NCBI GenBank assembly: GCA_024636755.1
Contig: JAGXGL010000006.1
Location: 1-55,449, forward strand
Direction: 5' to 3'
Source: Guyparkeria sp.
Lineage (GTDB): Bacteria; Pseudomonadota; Gammaproteobacteria; Halothiobacillales; Halothiobacillaceae
Length of the DNA stretch: 55,449 nt
A model generated the notes under the pieces. It was not told where the DNA came from. It saw nothing but the letters and a program-made list of their open reading frames with translations, and searched no databases. Made by a program: the position numbers and the translations under genes. Positions 16,060-25,704 of this stretch are shown one piece after another (the stretch's first letter is position 1; every line of letters begins with the position of its first letter).

Positions 16060-17825
16060 ACGCGGCCTGGGCATTCATTACCCATTGGGCCGCCTGGCTG
16101 GGCGTGCGCTGGCGTGCGGGCATCGTGCTGATGGTGTTCGCATTCGCGGCCGTGATGCTGCTCGGCCGGGCGGTACAGTTGCAGGTGACCGAACGGGATT
16201 TCTATGCCGAGCAGGGTGGGGATCGCCAGCAGCGCGTCCAGACCATCGCGGCCCATCGCGGCATGATCACCGATCGCCACGGCGAGCCGCTGGCGATCAG
16301 CGTGGCCATGCACGCGGTCTGGATTGACCCCAAGGTGATCGGCGCCCACCCCGAGGCGGTCAATCGGCTGGCGGCAATGCTCGACCAGCCTGCCGCCGAG
16401 TTGCAGCATCGGGTGCGCGAATACGGCTCGCGTCGCTTCCTCTACGTCGCTCGCCAGGTGCGCCCGAGTCTGGCCGAGACGGTGCGCGCGGCCAAGTTGC
16501 CGGGCGTGGGCCTCAAGCGCGAGTACAAGCGTTTCTACCCGACCGCGGATGTCACCGCACCGCTGCTCGGCTTTGCCAACATCGACGACGAGGGCCTGGC
16601 CGGCATCGAACTGAGTTTTGATCAGCTGCTTGCCGGCACGCCGGGCAAGCGGCGCATCCTCAAGGATGGCGATGGTCGCGAGATTGTCGACCTGGGCGTG
16701 GTCCAGGCCGCGCGGCCGGGTCAGGATCTCGCGCTGTCCATCGATCGGCGGCTGCAATACCTCGCCTATCGTGAGCTGTCGCGTGCGGTCGAGGAGCACG
16801 AGGCGCTGGCCGGTTCGGCCACCCTGATGAACGTGGCCACCGGCGAGGTGCTGGCCATGGCCAGTGCGCCGTCGTTCAATCCGAACAACCGCGCCACGAT
16901 CGATCCGTCGCTTACCCGTAACCACGCGATCGTCGACCAGTTCGAACCGGGATCGGCGGTCAAGCCCTTTACCATGGCCGCCGCGCTGGCCAGCGGCCGT
17001 TGGCAGCCGTCCGATACCGTCGATACCGCCCCCGGCTACCGTCGGGTGGGTGGCTTTACCATCCACGATCACCGTAATTACGGCACGCTGGACATGACCG
17101 GCCTGCTGGAGAAGTCCAGCAACGTCGGTGCGAGCATGCTGGCCGAGGATATCGGGGCCCAGGCCATCTGGGACAGCTATCGTGGACTGGGCTTCGGACA
17201 GGTCACCGGGGTGGGCTTCCCGGGCGAGGCCTCCGGCTCACTCAGCCTGTGGCGCGACTGGCGGGTGGCGGACACGGCCGCCCACAGCTACGGCTATGGC
17301 CTGGCGGTCACGCCGTTGCAACTCACCTCGGCCTATGTCGCCCTGGCCAATGGCGGTCAGTTCGTGGCGCCCAGCCTGTTACGTCTTGACGACCCACCTC
17401 AGAGCCGGCCGGTGTACAAGCCCGAGGTGGCCGACCGCGTGGTCGGCATGTTGCGTTCTGTGGTCTCGCCGACCGGGACGGCACCCAAGGCCGCCGTGAC
17501 CGGCTTCCAGGTCGCCGGCAAGACCGGCACCGTGCGCCGACTCGACGAGGGCGGCTACTCCCGTACCGACTACAACACCGTCTTTGCCGGTGTTGCCCCG
17601 GCGAGTGATCCGCGGCTGGCCCTGGTCGTGGTGTTGCACCGCCCCAGTGCCGGCCAGGTCTATGCCGGTGATGTCGCCGCCCCCGCGTTTCAGCGGGTGA
17701 TGAGCGGTGCGCTGCGCATGCTCAACATCCGCCCGGACAACCTGCCAGAGCTGCCCGCCGGGCAGATCGCCGGGGACCTGCCGTCCGTGGTGGCCGACTC
17801 CACTCGATCCGGGGAGGCTGGCTGA
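16056..17825 (+). CDS. ftsI: Peptidoglycan D,D-transpeptidase FtsI (PBP3)
   Basis: This 589-residue septal class B penicillin-binding protein has one N-terminal membrane helix (about 22-44), a pedestal domain and a transpeptidase domain. Active-site motifs are intact: SAVK with nucleophile Ser near 300, SSN near 354, and KTGT near 489. It crosslinks septal peptidoglycan with FtsW and is activated through FtsQLB. Length matches E. coli FtsI (588). murE begins two bases after the stop. Confidence 0.97.
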   Translation: MNAAWAFITHWAAWLGVRWRAGIVLMVFAFAAVMLLGRAVQLQVTERDFYAEQGGDRQQRVQTIAAHRGMITDRHGEPLAISVAMHAVWIDPKVIGAHPEAVNRLAAMLDQPAAELQHRVREYGSRRFLYVARQVRPSLAETVRAAKLPGVGLKREYKRFYPTADVTAPLLGFANIDDEGLAGIELSFDQLLAGTPGKRRILKDGDGREIVDLGVVQAARPGQDLALSIDRRLQYLAYRELSRAVEEHEALAGSATLMNVATGEVLAMASAPSFNPNNRATIDPSLTRNHAIVDQFEPGSAVKPFTMAAALASGRWQPSDTVDTAPGYRRVGGFTIHDHRNYGTLDMTGLLEKSSNVGASMLAEDIGAQAIWDSYRGLGFGQVTGVGFPGEASGSLSLWRDWRVADTAAHSYGYGLAVTPLQLTSAYVALANGGQFVAPSLLRLDDPPQSRPVYKPEVADRVVGMLRSVVSPTGTAPKAAVTGFQVAGKTGTVRRLDEGGYSRTDYNTVFAGVAPASDPRLALVVVLHRPSAGQVYAGDVAAPAFQRVMSGALRMLNIRPDNLPELPAGQIAGDLPSVVADSTRSGEAG

Positions 17826-17826
17826 C

Positions 17827-19344
17827 ATGGCGCGCGTGGCATTCCCCGAAATCGGCCTGCGAGAAATCACGATGCTGCGGCGCGCCGGTGCCCCGGATCG
17901 TCGCGTGCGCGCGATCAGCGACGACAGCCGTGATCTTGATGCCGGCACGCTGTTCTACGCCCGCGAAACCCAGTCGCACGATGCCGATCGGTTTGTCGCG
18001 GATGCCTTGGCACGCGGGGCGGCCGGGGTCATTGGTGCCGGCCTGACGCCGGCGGAGGGCGTGGTGCTCGTCGACCGCCCGGCGGAGGCGATCGCCGAAC
18101 TGGTCATTCAGGCCAATGGCTGGAACCACGAGGCGGTGGCGATTACCGCGGTCACCGGGACCAATGGCAAGACTACCGTCTGCCATCTAATTGCCGGGTT
18201 GATCGGCCTCGACGGCGAGCCGGTCGGCGTGATCGGCACGTTGGGTTGGGGGCTGTGGTCGCCGCGAGCGGAATACCAGGCCACGACCAACACCACGCCG
18301 GGTCTGATCGAGAACTGGCGCCTGATCGGCGAGCTGGTCCGTGAGGGCGCGCGCGCGATCGTCATGGAGGTGTCGTCCCATGCCCTGACCCAGGGTCGGG
18401 TGGACGGCCTTCCCATCCGCACCGGCGTGTTCACCAACCTCGGTCGGGATCATTTCGACTATCACGGCGACATCGAGGCCTACCTCGGTGCCAAGGCCCG
18501 GCTGTTCGCCTTGCCGAGCCTGCGCCAGGCGGTACTCAATGCCGACCAATCGGCGACGCAACGCATGCTCGAGACGCTCGCGGCTCGAGAGGACGTCCCA
18601 CGCCAGTTGTGCTTTTCGCTTGCTCCGGCTACCGGACTGACCGGTTGCCACCCGTGCCTGACCGGCGTGCTTGAGGCGCCGGAATCGGGGCGGATGCGAT
18701 TGGCGGTCAGCGGCTTCGGCGAGCGGGCCGAACTCGAGGCCGCACTGGCCGGACGGTTCAATGCGGAAAACCTGCTCGCCGCGCTGGCCGCGCGCCTGGT
18801 GGTGGGCGAGACGCTCGACACCCTCTCGCACTACGTGGGACGCCTCAAGACCCCGCCGGGCCGAATGGAGACCTTTGCGGTCGGTAGCGGCATGACCGCG
18901 GTGGTCGACTACGCCCATACCAGCGATGCCCTGGAAAACGTGCTCACCAGCCTGCGTGACGGGCTGCCTGATGGCGCGCGCCTGGGCGTGATCTTCGGTT
19001 GCGGTGGCGATCGCGATACGGGCAAGCGCCCGCTGATGGGCGCGGTGGCCGAGCGACTGGCCGATTGGGTGATCGTCACCAGCGACAACCCGCGCAGCGA
19101 GCCGCCCGAGGCGATCATCGACGCCATCGTGGCCGGCATGAACAAACCCGAGGGGGTCGAGCGTCTCGTCGATCGGCACGAAGCGATCGCGATCGGCATC
19201 CGGCGGCTGGCCGAGGGGCGGCCGGGCGATTGTCTGCTGGTGGCCGGCAAGGGCCACGAAACCGGCCAGGAGATCGGTGACGAAATGCGGCCGTTCGATG
19301 ACCGCCTGGTGGTGCGTGAACAGGCGCGGGAGGTGGCGGCATGA
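17827..19344 (+). CDS. murE: UDP-MurNAc-L-Ala-D-Glu:meso-DAP ligase MurE
   Basis: This 505-residue Mur ligase adds the third residue of the stem peptide. The ATP loop TGTNGKTT is at about residues 110-117, and the DNPRSEP motif near 420 is the signature of meso-diaminopimelate-specific MurE, so the wall is DAP-type as expected for a Gram-negative. ATG 17827, directly after the ftsI stop, gives the normal length; the longer upstream frame is the ftsI shadow. The stop overlaps the murF ATG. Confidence 0.97.
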   Translation: MARVAFPEIGLREITMLRRAGAPDRRVRAISDDSRDLDAGTLFYARETQSHDADRFVADALARGAAGVIGAGLTPAEGVVLVDRPAEAIAELVIQANGWNHEAVAITAVTGTNGKTTVCHLIAGLIGLDGEPVGVIGTLGWGLWSPRAEYQATTNTTPGLIENWRLIGELVREGARAIVMEVSSHALTQGRVDGLPIRTGVFTNLGRDHFDYHGDIEAYLGAKARLFALPSLRQAVLNADQSATQRMLETLAAREDVPRQLCFSLAPATGLTGCHPCLTGVLEAPESGRMRLAVSGFGERAELEAALAGRFNAENLLAALAARLVVGETLDTLSHYVGRLKTPPGRMETFAVGSGMTAVVDYAHTSDALENVLTSLRDGLPDGARLGVIFGCGGDRDTGKRPLMGAVAERLADWVIVTSDNPRSEPPEAIIDAIVAGMNKPEGVERLVDRHEAIAIGIRRLAEGRPGDCLLVAGKGHETGQEIGDEMRPFDDRLVVREQAREVAA

Positions 19345-20795
19345 TCCGGACCACACTCGAGCAGATCGCCCGCTGGGCCGATGGACGGTTGGCGACGAAC
19401 GCCGACGGGGCACTGCCGATTGCCGGCGTGGGGACCGATACCCGCACCAACCTGGGCGGTCGCCTGTTCGTTGCCCTGAAAGGCCCGAACTTCGACGCGC
19501 ACGGCTTTATCGACCAGGCGGCCCAACAGGGGGCGGTTGCCGTGCTGGTTGAACAGGAACAACCGGATTGCGCCCTGCCACAGGTGATCGTCGACGACAC
19601 GCTCGCCGCCCTGGGTCGATTGGCGCGGGGCTGGCGCGAGGCGGTCGATCCGACCGTGATCGGGATCACCGGTAGCAGCGGCAAGACCACCGTCAAGGAA
19701 TTGCTCGCCGCCATGCTGGGTCAGATCGGCGCCACGGCGGCCACCCGCGGCAATCTCAACAACGATATCGGTGTGCCGCTGACCCTGCTCGACTGGGCGC
19801 CCGAAACGCAGTACGCGGTGGTCGAGATGGGTGCCAACCACGTCGGCGAGATTGCCCGGCTGACCGAGTTGGCTGCCCCGAACATCGTCGTCGTGACCAT
19901 GGCCGGGCGGGCCCACGTAGGCGAATTCGGCTCGGTCGAACGGATCATCCAGGCGAAGGGCGAGATTTATCGTCACCGGCCCAGCGCGGCGCGTGCCCTG
20001 ATCAACCTCGACTCGGCAGGCGCGGATCGATGGCTGATCGACGCGCCGACCGCCGAGACGTTCACGCTCGATCCCAGCCACCACAAATGGGCGACCTGGA
20101 CCGGTGAATACGATGCGACCGCCCATCAGCTGTCGGTCACCGAGCGCGGCCAATGGCTGTTCGAACGCCTTGCCGTGCCCATGCCCGGTGCGCACAACGC
20201 GGCCAACCTGCTCGCCGCGATCGCCCTGGCACGTCTGGCGGGCGCCTCGGTCGAGGCGATCAGGACGGGGTTGGCTGCCTTCTGCCCACCGGCGGGCCGG
20301 ATGGACGTGATCACGCTGGCCAATGGCTGGCAATTGATCGACGACAGTTACAACGCCAACCCCGAATCGATGCGAGCGGCGCTCGGCTACCTGGCCGGCC
20401 AGCCGGGGTCGCGGTTTGCCGTGCTCGGCAGCATGGGGGAACTCGGTTCAGAGGCCGAGGCGTTGCATCGCCAATTGGGCGCATTCGCCGCGGGCCAAGA
20501 ACTCCAGGGCGTGATCGCGGCCGGCCCGGGCGCCACGGCGCTCGCCGCGGGTTTCGAGGCCGCCGGTGGCGCCGCCGGCACGCTCGACGTGGTCGATGAC
20601 AGCGAGGCGGCGACCCAGGTATTGCGACAACGTCTGGCCGACGAGGACCAGACGGCGGTAACCGTGCTGCTCAAGGGCTCACGTTTCATGCACATCGAAC
20701 GGGTCCGCGAGGCCTTCGAGCGGGAGATCGGCATGGCGCCGGGGACCGGCAAGGAATCCACAGGGAGGGGGCGAGATGCTGCTCTGGTTGACTGA
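19341..20795 (+). CDS. murF: UDP-MurNAc-tripeptide:D-Ala-D-Ala ligase MurF
   Basis: This 484-residue Mur ligase adds D-Ala-D-Ala to complete the UDP-MurNAc-pentapeptide. The ATP loop GSSGKTT is at about residues 111-117, and [15 protein letters not shown] near 334-348 is a MurF signature. The extreme C-terminus (about seven codons) overlaps the start of mraY by 20 bases, the largest overlap among the Mur genes here. Confidence 0.97.
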   Translation: MIRTTLEQIARWADGRLATNADGALPIAGVGTDTRTNLGGRLFVALKGPNFDAHGFIDQAAQQGAVAVLVEQEQPDCALPQVIVDDTLAALGRLARGWREAVDPTVIGITGSSGKTTVKELLAAMLGQIGATAATRGNLNNDIGVPLTLLDWAPETQYAVVEMGANHVGEIARLTELAAPNIVVVTMAGRAHVGEFGSVERIIQAKGEIYRHRPSAARALINLDSAGADRWLIDAPTAETFTLDPSHHKWATWTGEYDATAHQLSVTERGQWLFERLAVPMPGAHNAANLLAAIALARLAGASVEAIRTGLAAFCPPAGRMDVITLANGWQLIDDSYNANPESMRAALGYLAGQPGSRFAVLGSMGELGSEAEALHRQLGAFAAGQELQGVIAAGPGATALAAGFEAAGGAAGTLDVVDDSEAATQVLRQRLADEDQTAVTVLLKGSRFMHIERVREAFEREIGMAPGTGKESTGRGRDAALVD

Positions 20796-21858
20796 ATGGC
20801 TGACCCAGTACGCCAGCTTCTTTGGCGTATTCGAATACCTGACGTTCCGGGCCATGCTGGGCGTGGCCACGGCGCTGCTGATCTCGCTGGCTATCGGCCC
20901 GTTCGTCATCCGCTGGCTGCAGAGCGTCAAGGCCGGCCAGCCGATCCGCGAACTCGGCCCGCAGACCCATCTGGCCAAGGCGGGCACGCCCACCATGGGC
21001 GGGGCACTGATCCTGATCGCGATCGCGGTCTCGATGCTGCTCTGGGGAAATCTCGGCAATGTCTATGTCTGGGTCGCGCTGCTGACGACCATAGGCTTCG
21101 GCCTGATCGGCGGCTGGGACGACTACCTCAAGCTCTCGCGCCGCCACAGCGACGGGCTGGCCGCGCGCTGGAAGTACCTGGGCCAGTCGGTGATCGCGCT
21201 GATCGCCGCCGTCTTCCTGTTCATCATCGCCGAGACGCCCGCCGAGACCAGCCTGCTGATCCCGCTGGTCCGGGATGCCCTAATCCCGCTGGGCTTCGGC
21301 TTCGTGATCCTCACCTATTTCGTGGTGGTCGGCAGCTCGAATGCCGTCAATCTCACCGACGGGCTCGATGGCCTGGCGATCATGCCGACCGTGCTGGTCG
21401 CGGGCGGGCTGGGCGCATTCGCTTATGTCACCGGCCATTACGAGTTCGCCAATTACCTGGGACTGCCGTTCATCGCCGGGGTGGGCGAACTGGTGGTCTT
21501 TTGCGCCGCGATCGTCGGGGCAGGGCTCGGCTTTCTCTGGTTCAACAGCTATCCCGCCCAGGTATTCATGGGCGACGTCGGCGCCCTGGCCCTCGGGGCG
21601 GCGTTGGGCATCGTCGCAGTGATGGTCCGCCAGGAGATCGTGCTGTTCATCATGGGCGGGATCTTCGTGCTCGAGACCGTCTCAGTGATGCTTCAGGTCG
21701 CCTCGTTCCGCCTGACTGGCAAGCGGATCTTTCGCATGGCGCCGATCCATCACCACTTCGAGCTCAAGGGCTGGCCGGAGCCGAAGGTGATCGTGCGCTT
21801 CTGGATCATCACCGTGATCCTGGTGTTGGTCGGCCTGGCAACGATGAAGGTGCGCTGA
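20776..21858 (+). CDS. mraY: Phospho-MurNAc-pentapeptide transferase MraY
   Basis: This 360-residue membrane enzyme of about ten helices makes lipid I from UDP-MurNAc-pentapeptide and undecaprenyl phosphate. It shows [12 protein letters not shown] (about 72-83), [10 protein letters not shown] (about 191-200) and the metal and substrate site HHHFELKGW near 325-333. Length equals E. coli MraY (360). A strong AGGGAGGGGG ribosome site lies inside the end of murF. Confidence 0.98.
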   Translation: MLLWLTEWLTQYASFFGVFEYLTFRAMLGVATALLISLAIGPFVIRWLQSVKAGQPIRELGPQTHLAKAGTPTMGGALILIAIAVSMLLWGNLGNVYVWVALLTTIGFGLIGGWDDYLKLSRRHSDGLAARWKYLGQSVIALIAAVFLFIIAETPAETSLLIPLVRDALIPLGFGFVILTYFVVVGSSNAVNLTDGLDGLAIMPTVLVAGGLGAFAYVTGHYEFANYLGLPFIAGVGELVVFCAAIVGAGLGFLWFNSYPAQVFMGDVGALALGAALGIVAVMVRQEIVLFIMGGIFVLETVSVMLQVASFRLTGKRIFRMAPIHHHFELKGWPEPKVIVRFWIITVILVLVGLATMKVR

Positions 21859-23324
21859 TGAAACTGATTGTCGGCATGGGACAGACCGGATTCTCCGCGG
21901 GGCGCTTCTTCGCCCGTCGCGGCGAGCCCTTCGTCGCCGCCGACACCCGTGGTGCCAGCGCCCCGCACGCTGCCTGGCAGGCGGCGTTCGGCGCCGGGAC
22001 GGTCTTCGACGGGGACTTCGGCGCGGGCATGCTCGACGCCGCCGAACTCCGGGCGCTTGAAGGCATCGTGGTGAGCCCGGGGCTCGACCCCGCGGTTGAA
22101 CCGCTGGCGGGCCTGCTGGTCGAGGCTCGTCGCCGTGGCATCCCGGTGGAGAGCGACATTGCCGTCGCCCTGCGCCACGCCCCGGTGCCCTATGTCCTGG
22201 TCACCGGCTCGAACGGCAAGAGCACGGTCACGGCCCTGACCGCCGAACTGCTCACCGCCGCGGGTTACCGGGTGGGCATCGGGGGCAACTACGGCACCCC
22301 AGCCTTCGATCTGCTGGCCGAATCGTTGGATGTCCTCGTCCTCGAGGTGTCGAGCTTTCAACTGGAGGCCTGCGATGCGGCGGCCATCCGCGCACGTGCC
22401 GCGACCGTGCTCAATATCAGCGCCGATCACCTCGACCGGCACGGCTCGATCGCGGCCTACGCCGCACTCAAACAAAAGATCCTTGTGCAGGCCGACACGG
22501 CGGTGATCAATGCCGACGATGCCCGGGTGTGCGCGATGGCGGCCGACTGCGAGGGTCAGCTCGTGACGTTTTCCGCGGCCACGAACGACGATTCGCTTGC
22601 CGCCAGGCATCGCTATTACCTCGATGCCGACGGCGAGTCCCTCTGCCGTGACGACCAGCGGCTGTTTGCCGGAGACGATCTTGCGTTGCCGGGGGCCCAC
22701 AACCGCATGAACGCGCTGGCGGCCTTGGCGCTGGTCGAGGCGGTCGCCGGGCGGGCGGCGTTCGATGGCAAGCCCCTGCGCGCGGCGCTGGCGGCGTTTA
22801 CCGGACTGCCGCATCGCATGCAGGTGGTCTGCCGCTGGCCGATCAATGGCGGCGAGGTGCGATTTATCAACGACTCCAAGGCCACCAACGTCGGTGCTGC
22901 CGTGGCCGCGATCGACGGGTTGGCCGTCGGCGGGGCCGCCGGCCAGGTGGTGATCGTTGGTGGGCAGGCCAAGGGGCAGTCCTTCGATGAGTTGGCCGCG
23001 GCCCTCAAGGCCCATGCCCTGGGCGTGGCGCTGATTGGCGTCGATGCCGCCCGGATCGAGTCGGTACTCGCCTCGGTGGCCGGGGACACATTACCCATCG
23101 CACGCTGCGAGTCGCTCGAGGCGGCCGTGGCGTGGTCAGCCGATCAGGCGTCTGCCCGGGTATCGGCTGGCCGGCAAGTGGTTGTCCTGCTGTCGCCGGC
23201 CTGCGCGAGCTTCGATCAGTTCAGCGGCTATGCCGATCGCGGTGAGCACTTCGCACGTGCGGCCGAAGCGGTCTGTGACACACGTGACGTGTCGCCGCCG
23301 GTTTCCGCGGAGGTGGCCTCATGA
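21858..23324 (+). CDS. murD: UDP-MurNAc-L-Ala:D-Glu ligase MurD
   Basis: This 488-residue Mur ligase adds D-glutamate. It has an N-terminal Rossmann-like domain (GMGQTGFSAGRFF), the ATP loop TGSNGKST at about 116-123, and RFINDSKATNVGA near 335. It is somewhat longer than E. coli MurD (438), mainly in loops of the central and C-terminal domains. The start shares a base with the mraY stop (TGATG); a much longer frame through mraY is a shadow. Confidence 0.95.
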   Translation: MKLIVGMGQTGFSAGRFFARRGEPFVAADTRGASAPHAAWQAAFGAGTVFDGDFGAGMLDAAELRALEGIVVSPGLDPAVEPLAGLLVEARRRGIPVESDIAVALRHAPVPYVLVTGSNGKSTVTALTAELLTAAGYRVGIGGNYGTPAFDLLAESLDVLVLEVSSFQLEACDAAAIRARAATVLNISADHLDRHGSIAAYAALKQKILVQADTAVINADDARVCAMAADCEGQLVTFSAATNDDSLAARHRYYLDADGESLCRDDQRLFAGDDLALPGAHNRMNALAALALVEAVAGRAAFDGKPLRAALAAFTGLPHRMQVVCRWPINGGEVRFINDSKATNVGAAVAAIDGLAVGGAAGQVVIVGGQAKGQSFDELAAALKAHALGVALIGVDAARIESVLASVAGDTLPIARCESLEAAVAWSADQASARVSAGRQVVVLLSPACASFDQFSGYADRGEHFARAAEAVCDTRDVSPPVSAEVAS

Positions 23325-24577
23325 GCCTGTGGCAACTCAACGCCCGCGGTTGGCAATCCCTGGGACGCTTCGGCAGTCGGGGTCTGCAATGGCTCGCCGA
23401 TCGCAATGTGGTCGACGGGGCGAAAGATGCCACCAGCGGCATCTCCCTGGACCGGTCGTTCCTCATTGCCCTGCTGGCGCTGTTGTCGATTGGTCTGGTG
23501 ATGGTCGCTTCGGCCACGCTCGGCATGGGGGATTCCGCGTCGGTCGGCCGTGGCCTGCTGATTCGCCAGTCCGGCGCGGTGGTTGTCGGTTTGATCGCGA
23601 TGGCGGTGCTGCTGATGGTGCCGTTGCGCCACTTCGTGGCCCTGCGAAACGTGATCCTGATCGGCTCGATCCTGTCGTTGGCCGTGCTGTTCATTCCGGG
23701 TGTGGCGCATACCGTCAACGGGGCGACGCGCTGGATCGATCTGGGCTTCGTGCGGGTGCAGGTGAGCGAGTTTGCCCGGCTGGGCATGATCGTCTGGATG
23801 GCCGCCTACCTCGGTGTGCATCTGGAAAAGGTGCAAACGCGTATCCGCGGCATGGCCGCCCCGGTGGGCGTGATCATGCTCGCCTCGACACTCCTGCTGC
23901 TGCAGCCGGACTACGGCAACACCCTGGTGCTCGGCGCGACGCTCTTTGCCATGGCCTGGCTGATGCGCGCCCAGCTGCAGACGATGCTGATGCTGATGGT
24001 CGCCGGCGGGGCATTGGCCGTCGTCGGCGTGTTCTCGGCCCAGTATCGGGTCGATCGTCTGCTGTCGTTTTCCAATCCGTTCGCCGATCCGTTCGGCGAT
24101 GGCTACCAGCTGGTCAATGCGCTGATCGCCATCGGCACCGGCGGGCTGTTCGGCCGCGGCCTGGGCGAGGGCGTGCAGAAACTGGCCTACCTGCCCGAGG
24201 CCCACACCGACTTCATCTTCGCGGTCTACGCTGAGGAGTTCGGCCTGTTTGGCGTCATCGCGTTGCTGGGGCTCTACAGCGTGTTGGTCTGGCGTGGCTT
24301 CGTGATTGCGCGGATGGCCTGGGTGGTGAAGCACTACACCGGCGCGGCACTGGCCTGGGGCATCAGCACCTGGATCGGCATGCAGACGCTGATCAACATG
24401 GGCGTGAACATGGGGCTCCTGCCCACCAAGGGCCTGACCCTGCCGCTGATCAGTTACGGCGGTTCGGCGATGGTCGCGACCTTGCTCGCCATGGGGTTGA
24501 TCCTGCGTGTGCATCACGAGGCGAGCCGATCCCTCGCCGATGCCGGCATCGAGGATGTGCGCGAGGTGAACCGATGA
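23321..24577 (+). CDS. ftsW: Septal peptidoglycan polymerase FtsW
   Basis: This 418-residue SEDS-family glycosyltransferase has about ten membrane helices and pairs with FtsI. Features include SATRW-like GATRWIDLGFVRVQVSEFARLG (about 135-157), an extracytoplasmic loop with LPEAHTDFIFAVYAEEFG (about 289-306), and the end motif GLLPTKGLTLPLISYGGSA (about 366-384). The N-terminus is a hydrophilic extension of about 45 residues before the first helix. Overlaps both murD and murG by four bases. Confidence 0.95.
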   Translation: MSLWQLNARGWQSLGRFGSRGLQWLADRNVVDGAKDATSGISLDRSFLIALLALLSIGLVMVASATLGMGDSASVGRGLLIRQSGAVVVGLIAMAVLLMVPLRHFVALRNVILIGSILSLAVLFIPGVAHTVNGATRWIDLGFVRVQVSEFARLGMIVWMAAYLGVHLEKVQTRIRGMAAPVGVIMLASTLLLLQPDYGNTLVLGATLFAMAWLMRAQLQTMLMLMVAGGALAVVGVFSAQYRVDRLLSFSNPFADPFGDGYQLVNALIAIGTGGLFGRGLGEGVQKLAYLPEAHTDFIFAVYAEEFGLFGVIALLGLYSVLVWRGFVIARMAWVVKHYTGAALAWGISTWIGMQTLINMGVNMGLLPTKGLTLPLISYGGSAMVATLLAMGLILRVHHEASRSLADAGIEDVREVNR

Positions 24578-25704
24578 GCCGCGCGGTGATCTACGTCATG
24601 GCTGGCGGGACCGGCGGGCACGTGGTGCCGGCCCTGGCCGTGGCCGATGCGCTGGCCGAGCGCGGCTACGCCATCCGCTGGATGGGCACCGAGCGGGGCA
24701 TCGAGTCCCGCCTGGTGCCCCAGGCCGGCTACCCGATCGACTACCTCGCCATTGGCGGCCTGCGCGGCAAGGGGCTGGGCACTCGCCTGGCCGCCCCCTT
24801 CCGTATGCTGCATGCCGTCTGGCAGGCCGGGCGACTACTGCGACGCCATCGACCCGCGCTGGTCATCGGCATGGGCGGTTTTGCCGCCGGCCCGGGAGGG
24901 CTGGCTGCGTGGCTGGCGCGCCGCCCGCTGGTGATCCACGAACAGAACGCCATTGCCGGGCTGACCAACCGCGTCCTCGCCCGCCTGACCCGCGTGACGC
25001 TGGCCGCCTATCCGAAGGCCTTCGGCCGCGCCCTGCCGTCAAGCTGCGTGGTGGGTAACCCGGTGCGATCGGCCATCGCGGCCCTGCCGGACCCGGCGAC
25101 CCGTTTCGCGGGCCGCGAGGCGCCGGTGCGCGTGCTGGTCCTCGGCGGCAGTTTGGGCGCCCAGGCGCTGAATGAGGCCGTGCCCCAGGCCCTGGCGCGC
25201 ATCAGCCAGCGCACCGACCTGGCCGTTCGTCACCAGGCGGGCCCACGCCACCTGGAGCAGGCGAGAGTCCATTACGAGGCGGCCGACTGGGGCGCCGACA
25301 GCCGTCACGAGGTATCGGGCTATATCGATGACATGGCCGAGGCCTTCGGTTGGGCGGATTTCGTCATCGCCCGGGCGGGCGCCATGACCGTCGCCGAGAT
25401 CGCCGCTGCCGGTGTCGGCGCGCTGTTCGTGCCGTTCCCGCATGCCGTCGACGATCACCAGCGATTCAACGCCGCCTGGCTGGTGGATCAGGGCGCGGCG
25501 CGGTTGCTCAACCAGCGCGAGGCGGACGTTGACACCCTGGCACGTCTGCTCGGTCCCTTGCTGGCCGACCGAGCGGCGCTGCTCGACATGGCGAGCCGTG
25601 CCCGCGCGGCGGCCGTGCCGGATAGCACCGCTCGGATCGCCGCGATTTGCGAGGACGTGATCGCCGAGCGGACCAAGAATAAACAACCTGGGGAGGGCCG
25701 GTAA
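24574..25704 (+). CDS. murG: Lipid II synthase MurG (GlcNAc transferase)
   Basis: This 376-residue peripheral membrane GT-B glycosyltransferase transfers GlcNAc to lipid I. The N-terminal GGTGGHV is at about 11-17, HEQNAIAGLTNR near 123, and the UDP-binding segment with ARAGAMTVAEIAAAG near 267-281. It follows ftsW by an ATGA overlap, and its stop shares a base with murC (TAATG). Confidence 0.97.
   Translation: MSRAVIYVMAGGTGGHVVPALAVADALAERGYAIRWMGTERGIESRLVPQAGYPIDYLAIGGLRGKGLGTRLAAPFRMLHAVWQAGRLLRRHRPALVIGMGGFAAGPGGLAAWLARRPLVIHEQNAIAGLTNRVLARLTRVTLAAYPKAFGRALPSSCVVGNPVRSAIAALPDPATRFAGREAPVRVLVLGGSLGAQALNEAVPQALARISQRTDLAVRHQAGPRHLEQARVHYEAADWGADSRHEVSGYIDDMAEAFGWADFVIARAGAMTVAEIAAAGVGALFVPFPHAVDDHQRFNAAWLVDQGAARLLNQREADVDTLARLLGPLLADRAALLDMASRARAAAVPDSTARIAAICEDVIAERTKNKQPGEGR

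Noticed and set aside
20796-21857. 354-codon N-terminal extension of murD
   Set aside because: It runs through mraY in another frame; MurD similarity begins only at ATG 21858.
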